Shown here one piece after another: positions 55,382-64,000 of a stretch of DNA of 64,000 bases. Source of the DNA: Scalesia atractyloides (taxonomy: Eukaryota; Streptophyta; Magnoliopsida; Asterales; Asteraceae); the NCBI GenBank assembly GCA_947069175.1, contig CAMTDV010000027.1, forward strand, positions 43,289,369 to 43,353,368. Direction: 5' to 3'. The notes under the pieces are model-generated. The model was not told the DNA's origin, made no database searches, and saw only the letters and a list, made by a program, of their open reading frames with translations. The position numbers and the translations under genes are program-made. Within the stretch, counting starts at the first letter, position 1, and each line of letters begins with the position of its first letter.

Positions 55382-57624
55382 ATGTCTTCTCAGAGTGATG
55401 TGCTTAAACAGAAATTTGAAGGTTTCAGCTACATTCCTGGTGAATCTGTAGAAGCACTAATTAGCCGTTTTGCTGAACTGCTCTCTGAAATGAAAAATTT
55501 AGAAATTGTGGTATTTATCTTTGCGGCCAAAAAGAAGCTTCTAGATGCTTTAAAGGGTATTCCGGATCAGCCAAAGAGTGGCTGGTTTAGAAATGTTAAT
55601 CAGATCATGTTGACAATCAATTGTTACCAAATGAAGCCTGATGAGCTGATCTCACTCATCAAATCATATGATAAGGCTGACAAGCAGAAGGCTCAAGGCA
55701 ACACATCTGCTGCAGTTTGCTCACCCACTCCCGTTGCTCCTGCCGCTCCATTGCCTGCTGTAGTGTGCTCATCCACGCTTGCTGATTCATCGCTGAATTC
55801 AAATCAGGTTGTTGTGTAGGCACTCAAATTCATGACTTCACTCCCATTCCCACTGAGGTATGTGTTGATAATGTTTATTGTACCAGTGCTTGTAGAGAGA
55901 AAGTAAGTGGCTACAAAGAACATGGCAACTCTTTAATTATGCAACTGCAGTTATCCAAATCCGATTTATGTCGGATCACAAAGAAAATCAATGGATACAA
56001 GGATATGGTGGAGGCACAAAAACATGATATCTGACAGTTGCATAAAGATTTGAGTCAAGAGAAATGAAGGCATCTCCATTTTAAAGAGCTTTCTGAAAAA
56101 TTAACTGCTGAACTTGATTCATTAAAATCAAGTTTTGAAAACACATTCGAAAATTCGATGTTTCGAGTGAAAAAGTTGAAAACATGATAAATAAGCGATT
56201 ACAGTTCAGTAAGAAAGAAACTAGGAATAAAGGTCTAGGATATGTGAGTATTCCTCCACCATACAATCATTCCTACACTACTATTCCTATGACTGAAGAG
56301 GAGATTGCAAACATTCCTGACATGGTTTATGGTGGGGTTAAGAGTCTGAAAATTGAGCCAGTCAAGACCACAAAAATAAAAATTTCAAAGCCTAAAAGGA
56401 ATGAAACAAAGAAAACCGAATCAACATCTGCACCTGTGTTTCAGAAAATGTCTCTAAGCAAATTGAGACATTGATTTTGAGAAAATGCAGAGGTTGATAA
56501 ATTCAAGTTTTAAATCCTAATAAAAAAGGGTTTTTGAAAACCCACCTGAAAGTCATTTTTCATGAAGAATCGCGAATGAACCGACTGAGCCAGCAGCACC
56601 ATCTAAATCCAAATGTGAATCACCTGAAGCAACTGATTCTGAGAAATTGGAATCAGTTGAATCTAGTGAATCCAGTTGTGAGCCTTCTGGAGCAGCTAAA
56701 TCAACAGCAGAGGATTCGGCAGAGCTACAACAAAAGGAATGTAACTCAAGCTCTGATTTTAAATGTGTGGATGATACTGATGCTTCTACTTCATGTGCAG
56801 ATGAAGTAAAGGTAGAGGATTGGGTTGAGGGGGATGATATTATTTGCCAAAGAAACTGTCAATGTTGGTTTGAAAACATCCAAATTGTCTGTTATTGCTT
56901 GTCCATATGTGAAAAAGGTTGTTTCTGAGCTAGCTTTGAGAGGCTCATCAAATAAATATGTGTCTTCAAAACCAACAGTTTCAAATTAAAGTGCAAAATC
57001 TAACAATGTTTTTAGAGAGAAAAACAGTGAATGTACTAACTGTTGCAGACAGGGACATATGTTGCAGGGCAGAAAGTTTGAAAAGTCTACAAAGAAATCA
57101 TCCAACAGATCCTATAACTCATATTCATCATCGGTTGGGTCGAATGGAACGGGATATGCTCCTTATGTTAAGAAGCAAACATGCTACAACTGTGGCATGC
57201 CTTGTCATATTGCAAGAAATTGCACACACCGTCCCTACGTGCCATATTATATACAGAATCAGAGGGTTACACTAAGGATAGATTTTATTCTAAGCCAATG
57301 AAGGTTGAAAAGCCTAAGGCAATGATGAATAAGTATCCCGAGGTTAAACCATCTGATGGGGATTGGAATGCTGCTAAAGCTAAAAGAAAGCAAGCCTTGA
57401 AACCTAAACAAGTTTTAAAAATTAATAAGGTTGAAAAGCTAACTATTTTGCAAAAGGCACCTAAGAAATTAGAACAGCCTAAACAAATTTGGAAAGCAAA
57501 ACGTAATGCAGCCACATCACCAATCCTTGAAACAAAAGGGGGCATGTGCTTACGAGAAGTATCTTATTTTGATGCTTCCGGAAATCTCAGGACCACAATG
57601 GCATGGGTACCAATGTCTTACTAA
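55382..57624 (+). pseudogene. copia-3 gag, fragmented
   Basis: Frame 55382-55819 (145 aa) carries a UBN2-type Gag core (LKQKFEGFSYIPGESVEALI). Frames 56184-56474, 56534-56809 and 56647-56928 give the middle, with GLGYVSIPPPYNHSY, a motif with counterparts in copia-1 and copia-2. Frames 56958-57275 and 57059-57301 hold two zinc knuckles: the first is degenerate, the second perfect (CYNCGMPCHIARNC). Frame 57181-57624 ends LRTTMAWVPMSY, matching AWVPISN at the end of copia-2 Gag. Frameshifts separate all pieces. Confidence 0.75.
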
Positions 57625-57639
57625 TCTCCTTATTTTTAG

Positions 57640-57808
57640 GGATAACCATGGAGGAGCTGTTAACAATTCTTGGAATGCTGATAGTGGTTGTTCTAGAGAC
57701 TTAACGGGTACCATCTCACTATTGCAAAAAGTTTTATTTTTCTTTCAGTTGATATGTTCCTTTAGAGGAGATAAGGGACGTAAGATAAGATCAGCGAAAA
57801 AAGTATAA
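57640..57808 (+). pseudogene. copia-3 protease remnant
   Basis: NSWNADSGCSRDLTG corresponds to the copia protease active site, normally with a His-Met-Thr-Gly end. FRGDKG follows. The frame ends after about 50 residues with no integrase. Confidence 0.65.
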
Positions 57809-59292
57809 TTTAAATTTCGTGCTCTAATCTTAATATTGATTAGTCTTTAATCTGATGACAGAACGGTAAGGAAAAACAACAAAAAATATTTTCATTTTCT
57901 GTCGTTTTTCTTTCTGTACATATATTTTCTTGATAAGGTAAATTTGCGCATAAGATTTATGCACAAATTTAGGGGGATAGAGAGAGTTATATGTATATAC
58001 GTTTTGCTCTAGAGGGGGAAAAAGAAAAAGGAGACAAAATAAAAGTTTGTGCATATATGGGAAATGAAATAAATGTTCGTGTTAAAGGGTTTGACTAACA
58101 CATGTAAGGTGCTATAGCTGAAAAGACTAGGATCTATTGTGATATGTCGGTAGGCTTAACGCTCAAAAGATAAAAGTTAACAAGTGATATAAATATAACG
58201 AACTATGTACCATGTGAGCCCAGGGCTTTTATTGATAATATGTGTTTGACGGCAATTACTTCACATGTGCATATTCCTCTTTTCTAAATTTCACTCTCAC
58301 ACCTCATTTTTCGAGAATCATCTTCATTATCAACATTGTTCCTGAGTCCTCAAGCACTTCAACAATGTCAATTTGAAAGCTAAAAACAAAGGTGGTTCTT
58401 TTTTATCAGTATTGTAATATATTGACTAATTCATCTTGAATTAGGGCTTTTTAAACTGTTTGTGAACATTGAGAGGATTTGGATGATATTTTGGTAAATT
58501 GGGGTTGATATGGTCGAATAGGATGGCTGTATCGAGTTGCAGATTAACTGGATTTTGAATCAGATTCAAGATTTCAAGTCGGAATAGTGATACTGGCCGG
58601 AGAAGACGAACGGATAGACGGCACGCGGGATATACGCGTCAGAATTGGAAGTCACACACTGTCAAATGACCAGTTGGTCCCTCGCACACCCTGTGAATTG
58701 ATAAATTTGACCTTAGAGAGTGTGCAGGGTAAATAAACTAAGTTATTTGGACCATTTTACCCCCTCCACACTTGACATTTTGACAATTTTGGCCTCCACA
58801 CACTGGTTTATTACCAGTGTGCGACTTAGGGTGTGCTGTTGACCTTGTTGACTGACTTGGATGTGCGGTTGACTTGTTGACCAGAATCAGTGTGCGATCG
58901 ACCTATTTAATTACATAACTGCCCCTCAAAATATGTCTGAAAATAAAGTTGAGCCATCGCACACTAGTGATTGGACCGCACACTCATGTGTGGGCCGCAT
59001 ACTAATGTGTGTTTGGGCCTGTCCATCTATTGGGCCTGTTTTATTGACAAATTGGACTTGGGTCCATTTCAAAGTAATTTTGAGAGTTATATATATTGAT
59101 TAACTGTTTAATTTTGAAACTCACAATTATTTTGAAAATGTTGACCATAGTTTGACCAAGTTTACGGTCAAACTCGGGAATCTATTGTGTAAGTGTCTAT
59201 CACATACATCTAACGTGACACGTATGATGCAGATACGGGAAAGCAGGCAGTAGATAAGTCAGTACATGTTCCAAAGTTCGAAAAGAGTATGA
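57809..59292. other. copia-3 non-coding middle
   Basis: There are no supported frames where integrase and RT would lie. A second cluster of GTGTGCG-type repeats lies at about 58645-59010, an echo of the leader array. Confidence 0.6.
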
Positions 59293-61876
59293 ATGTCTCG
59301 TGTTTTTTTGGGCAAGCCTTCGAGGGGACATGAAGTTTATAAGTCCATGATGGTGGGGCTGAATGCATGTCGACTGGCTCATGCTCTACTAGAAAATCCC
59401 ATTATACGTGAAGATTGGATTAGGGATTTCCGGAGCAACGCCACCGCAAAGAAGACGGACACTGTGATTAGATCAATGATTCAGAATAAATAGATTCTCA
59501 TAACAGAACAGATAATCAGAGAAGTTTTATTGTTTGGCGATGCTGCTGATGATCCCGTTGAATATGAGAAGGAAAAGATTATACCGGTTCTCGAGAAGAT
59601 GAGCTATGAAAAATCATATCCTCCGACTACAAAGAAGTTGTTACATCCATACTGGAGATTCTTGGCGCACGTGTATCTAGTATGCAAGTGGAAACAAGAG
59701 TGGTATAGATGTCCTAACTATTAGACAAAATTTTGTGTGGTGTCTTTAGTTGAGGGCTGGAAGTTCAACTATTCGAAGTGTGTGTTCGATGACATGATGG
59801 CTAATGTAAAGACTTTGAACAGTAAATATTGTTCAAGTTTCCGAGGTTCTTAAAAATGATTCTTGAAGCTAAGTACCCTCAACTACAACCAACTGTGAGC
59901 ATTTACGATACAAATATAATGAACCATATGGTCTTTTCATTGCCCAATCAAAAGAGACAAGATGTGCAAGAGATGTATCAAAACAAGAAACCTTTAAAGA
60001 AATTCGGTGCATTTCCTGAGATTGATGACCATGTGCAAGCACCAATCAATGGTGTTGTGGTCGATGAACATGATGTACAGATTATTGATGCTCCTCCTGG
60101 TTCGAGTAAGCTGATTGAGAATGTTAATTTGACTGAAGTGGAGAGTGAGGACGAAGATATAGAGAACGTGTTTGAAGAGAATATTATGGCTGATGCTGAG
60201 ATAGAAAAGAATGTGTTTGATGAGATGTTGATGAATGACGCGGAATTTAATGCGACGATGGGTGAAATTGGAACAGAGACGAACAAAGAAAGCCTCACAG
60301 CAGATATTCCTATTAAGATCAACCTGTGAGTGTGAATCCTCCTCACACTGAAACTGTTGAGTCTATATCTGCTGAATTTGAGAACGTGATTGAAGATCCC
60401 ACGGCTGATCTTCATCCTAGGAAGCGAAGCAGAAGAAATCCTAGGATCAGCTGTGAAATAGTTAATGTAACAAGCACAAACCCAGAATCGACCATGCCTG
60501 CATGCTATTGGTGTTTCTGGAACACCTGTGAGTGATGCGTTTATTAAATTTCTAACCAATCCAAGGGTTGTTGATTATATGCCTGCTAATAAGACCAGAG
60601 AAGGATTAAGTAGTGCTCCTTTAGAAGCGGATGTGCTTAAGGCAGCAGCGTTATTGCAGCAAGCAGTAAGAGATCATGCTGCGACTGACAAAACCACTCA
60701 AGAAAAGGTTGCTAGCAGTCCAGGTAGTGAAAACCTGTACGGTGATGTTGATGTTGGAGCTCTGATGAAGAGAGTCGCTACTCTTGAAGAGGATAAGATC
60801 TTTAAAGATGTGTAGATTGCTAGTTTAATGGAAGAGATAACCCACAAGAATTAGCAAATTCATGAACTTGAGACAAATCTAGGATCGCTTATAGCTACGT
60901 TTATGGATCTCAAGCAGAAAGTAGAAGTAAAGTTGCCAAAGGAGTTTGCTGAGCCTCCTAAAGAATACACTGCAACTGAGAAAGAATAAATGGATAAAGA
61001 ACCTGAGGAAGCATTGAACAAGTATCTTCAAGATCCTGCTCGTGGTGTAAGTCAAAAGAGAAAACAGAAGGAGGTGGTTATGAGGAATGTGGGTGCTGAA
61101 AAGAATTACAGATTTCAAGACATGCCTGATCGATATGTGGTAACTACTGGGACAGATTGATTTGATAGATGTGGGATCGGTCTGGAATCAGGAGTTAGGC
61201 ATACAATGATGAAAAAGGAATGTTTTTGGTGACGAGGAAAAATGGGAAGGTTGAGTATTACAATTCATCAAGCTCATTTGAGTTGTGGACTCTTGTAGAT
61301 CTTCGTGATCTGAGTAATGTGCCTTATCATGATCAGTGTAGGAATCCTAATTGCAAGATTGGGTGGAATTTTTATAACAAACTGTAGCAGCAAGCTTTGG
61401 TCAATTTTAGAGATATGAATCTGTAACAATATTACGTTACAGTTCATAAAGACATGCTTGATCCGAAGACCCAACAACCTCTGAAGATTGTGATGTGGCC
61501 TCCAACAAAGCAAGCAAAGACAATTCCACTGCTCAAAGATCTTCCTGATGATAGCTTGAGTGATTTCAAATTCTGGATGTATGATTCTGTCACTAGACAA
61601 GCGGTTATAGTCTGTGAAAATGAAGAGTATCGAATCAATGATATTCGTGAATTGATGAGGTTTGGAGAAAGAGATATTCATTTGCTTGGAAAATCTCAGA
61701 TTCAGAGTGATCCACAATATGAAGTATGTGCAAAATCCTTTACAGGAGGGGTTGCTCTGAGTATCAATATGAAGTTATGGTTAAGGATCAGAAGCAGGGT
61801 CGAGACATAGCTTTTTGGTCCATATGTTCGTAAGAAGATATTAGAAGCTGATCTGAAGAAGAAGCATAAACGCAAG
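59293..61876 (+). pseudogene. copia-3 accessory ORF, decayed
   Basis: A series of plus-strand frames (59293-59493, 59530-59724, 59829-60329, 60326-60535, 60528-60815, 61454-61810) reads as one long protein broken by stops and shifts. The N-terminal part has FNYSKCVFDDMMANVK and FKFPRFLKMILE, then an acidic middle (ESEDEDIENVFEENIM), a helical stretch near 60600 and a C-terminal domain (FKFWMYDSVTRQAVIVCENE). From memory this resembles the 'hypothetical protein' often annotated in composite-family retroelement sequence. Its role is unknown. It sits in place of pol and in sense orientation. Confidence 0.6.
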
Positions 61877-61907
61877 TAGAGCCTGTTTTACCAAGACAAC
61901 ATAAACC

Positions 61908-61918
61908 TAGGGGGATAT
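61908..61918 (+). other. copia-3 polypurine tract
   Basis: TAGGGGGATAT directly precedes the TGTAAGGG start of the 3' LTR. Confidence 0.75.
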
Positions 61919-62264
61919 TGTAAGGGCATGTACTTGTAGGTTTACGTTTGTCTTGTATTTACTAGTCTTGATTTGGTTTAGAGGTTTGTGCTCTTGGTTG
62001 ATGTTACATATATATGAATAGGGGTTTGGGCTTGGCCCAGTTGTATTAGGTCATCATATATGTTATAAATAGGATGTACCTAGGTCTTGTTTTGGTTGTT
62101 GGTTGTTTTGCTAAACTCATTACGTGTACCAGACGATTCCTAGTAATCGTGTGCACTAGATCATTAATACGATCGACTTTGCTCTTTATTCTTCTACATC
62201 TTTCTTGTTTTTCCGCAACTTGAATAGGTGTTTGTGATATCCGATTGTGGTTCTAGGACTTACA
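61919..62264 (+). repeat. copia-3 3' LTR (346 bp)
   Basis: It begins TGTAAGGGCATG and ends TTACA. It has an 8-bp insertion (CTAGGACT) near its end relative to the 5' LTR. Confidence 0.85.
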
Positions 62265-63659
62265 AACATGAAACTTATTTATTCTCCTCAGGCCATCTTA
62301 ATTGGAGATTTTTGTAGGATAAAAAGAACCACCTCAAACGGGTTCTTTGAATGGAGGAAGGAGAGAGACAAGAGATGAGAAGTGGCCAGGAGACAGAATG
62401 TCGTGATACAGGTAGGTTTAAGGCATGCTCACGCAGCCGTGAAGTGACACAATTTTTGATGAGCCAAAAGGACATCATGTTTTTAGCTTTTGGATACTCG
62501 GAAGAATCGAATAAAGCTAGCAACGTACAAAGATCTACCGGTTTTAACCTCTGGTTCCTCTAAACAATCCCAAACACCAGACTCCTTTATTAAATATGTC
62601 ACGCTCGTAATTATATCATAAAAATTACGCATGTGTAAGTTTTTCAACACAAATACCTAATGAGTTTAATCATTGAATTTGTTATGCACCATTGTCTTTT
62701 CTTTTACTTTTAAATGCAACTCTTACACAATTTAACAACTTTTCACTTTGAGACTTCAAATCAGAATTGCTTTGCAATTAAAAAACTTATCACAAGGGTT
62801 TGACATTAATGCTTTTTTTAATTAGGACTGTCATATCTTAACACATAAACCATACTAACCATCCTCTTTGATATTTCAGATTCAAGCAATCCTTCTAAGA
62901 AAGGACGTCAAGAATGATAGGCAGGGGAAACACCTTTTGTACAATTGCACACTAGAGCCGCAACTAGAAGTCGTACATTAAGTAGCCTCATCGCTTAACA
63001 CAATCCCTTTTGCGCAAGTTATGTAACTAACATGCTCAATGCTAGTCACATAACTTGCAACCATAACATTTGTGTTAAATCTACATGCTAAGATGTTATG
63101 TAACTAACTCTATCGATGTGACTCAAATTTCTCTATTATAATAACAACCGGCTGAATAGAAATATATCTAAACGTTAGTTCTATTCTTTATTATATTATA
63201 TTATATTATATTATATTACTATAAATTTGCAACAGCTAGATGTATCACCGGGTTGTAACTTGTGCTTCCTTGATGTTTTCATGTTGTGGTTGTTGTATAG
63301 TGTGTTTATATATTTCTAAGGTTTGTAGCTTGAGCGGCGGCGCGGCTGATGTATCCTTGGTACGTGTAAAAACCTAGCATAACTTACCCACCTCCTGCTA
63401 AACACTCTGTCTTTTTCTCTTAGTTATTTTTTTCTCTTCTCTAAAACTTGAATAGAGGGTTTTGGCTTGAAAATGAGTGGATGAAAGAAGTTTAATTGGG
63501 GAAAATTGGGGTTGATTTGGAAATCGTCAGATCAAGTTCCTATACTCTTTCTTTCAATTGCTCATTCTGTATAGCAAATAACAACATAGAAATAGATAAC
63601 TTTACTTTGAACTTTTGAGAAGATGGTTCTAATTCTTTTGTGGTATTTAGTTAAACTAA
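62265..63659. other. unassigned right-hand sequence
   Basis: A minus-strand frame at 62275-62523 (82 aa) and an overlapping plus-strand frame show no recognised domain. A (TATTA)n microsatellite lies at about 63186-63219. The remainder is AT-rich with no gene I can support. Confidence 0.3.
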
Positions 63660-64000
63660 TCTCTATATATAATAAAGCAATGTTCATTAATCCTAGGTGT
63701 CATAATTATAGCTCCTCATCTCATATACTAATCCTAAGTGTAATTTTGTTAGACTTTTCAATTTTTTATTTTTTTTATCAAACTAAACAGTAAATTCAAA
63801 ATTCATCTTTTAAAAACAAAATACCCTAAAAGTCAAAATTTTTGGAAACCAGCATTTGTAACATCTCTTTCTTCTCTGCAATACACACAAAAGTCTAGTA
63901 AAAAACCATACATTTTCTCATACCCATCTTTCCCTTTTCTCTTCCTGTGTTCTTCTTCATTCCCTCTGCTCTTTCTCTTTTTAGATCCATTTTCTGCTTT
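63660..64000 (+). mobile_element. probable Helitron 5' end, runs off the window
   Basis: TCTCTATATATAATAAAGC follows an A, the pattern of plant Helitron 5' termini, which begin TC and insert between A and T. The 3' end (hairpin plus CTRR) lies beyond the window, so this is based on one terminus. Confidence 0.5.

Larger units (their letters stand above)
54177..62264 (+). mobile_element. copia-3: gag plus accessory ORF, no RT or integrase
   Basis: Two LTRs (338 and 346 bp), a primer site with one mismatch and a polypurine tract (AGGGGGATAT) define an 8.1-kb element. Flanks AATAT and AACAT match at four of five bases. The interior has a broken gag, a short protease remnant, 1.5 kb of non-coding DNA and a long decayed accessory ORF that ends shortly before the 3' LTR. 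Integrase, RT and RNase H are absent from all six frames, so the element depends on Pol in trans. Confidence 0.85.

Overview
This window is repeat-dense, AT-rich plant nuclear DNA. Gag and protease styles, initiator-Met-tRNA primer sites, gypsy LTRs ending TGTGACA, and an accessory ORF of a kind I recall from Asteraceae retroelement annotations suggest a composite-family plant; this is inference, as no host gene fixes the species. I found no intact host gene, rRNA gene, CRISPR array or true tRNA gene. Most of the window is LTR retrotransposons, many nested, plus fragments of DNA transposons.

Layout. 269-6907 is a minus-strand, gag-only copia element (copia-1) with both LTRs. 7863-9224 is a truncated gypsy-type LTR. 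9225-42560 is a compound locus. It holds three truncated tandem copies of the chain [copia gag-protease tail / antisense ORF block X / 2.2-kb gypsy LTR]. The first two copies start 26,094 bp apart. Copy 1 continues into a decayed gypsy gag-pol (gypsy-A, 11175-18240). The integrase frame stops where a second copia (copia-2, LTR start at 18241) begins. The copia-2 LTR is split by a 13.5-kb minus-strand gypsy array (18526-32032, LTR-gag-LTR-gag-LTR) with perfect CAAAA target duplications. Copia-2 resumes at 32033 and runs into copy 2 (X, LTR_B, leader). That ends at a microhomology junction into copy 3 (X, LTR_C), and LTR_C is flanked on both sides by TTAAA. 42561-48138 holds two more gypsy-type LTRs and the 3' end of another copia (copia-4). 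48139-54176 holds a Harbinger-type ORF1 pseudogene, a MULE-like foldback element and unassigned sequence. 54177-62264 is a complete copia-type element (copia-3) with gag and a protease remnant, where pol is replaced by a decayed accessory ORF. The right edge looks like a Helitron 5' terminus.

How the parts may work together. Copia-1, the minus-strand gypsy and copia-3 all carry Gag without reverse transcriptase or integrase, so they would need Pol in trans. For the gypsy, the likely partner type is present: gypsy-A shares leader, primer site, LTR modules and Gag with the gag-only array. The most unusual signal is in the gypsy LTRs. Each full LTR carries one antisense tRNA-like module and a row of three sense tRNA-like modules. 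Each sense module has a perfect or near-perfect hairpin over an A-box-like sequence, then a B box. Stem sequences differ between modules and subfamilies, but pairing is kept by paired changes. A second recurrent signal is palindromic CTTCGTACGAAG arrays in LTRs or leaders of several copia elements.
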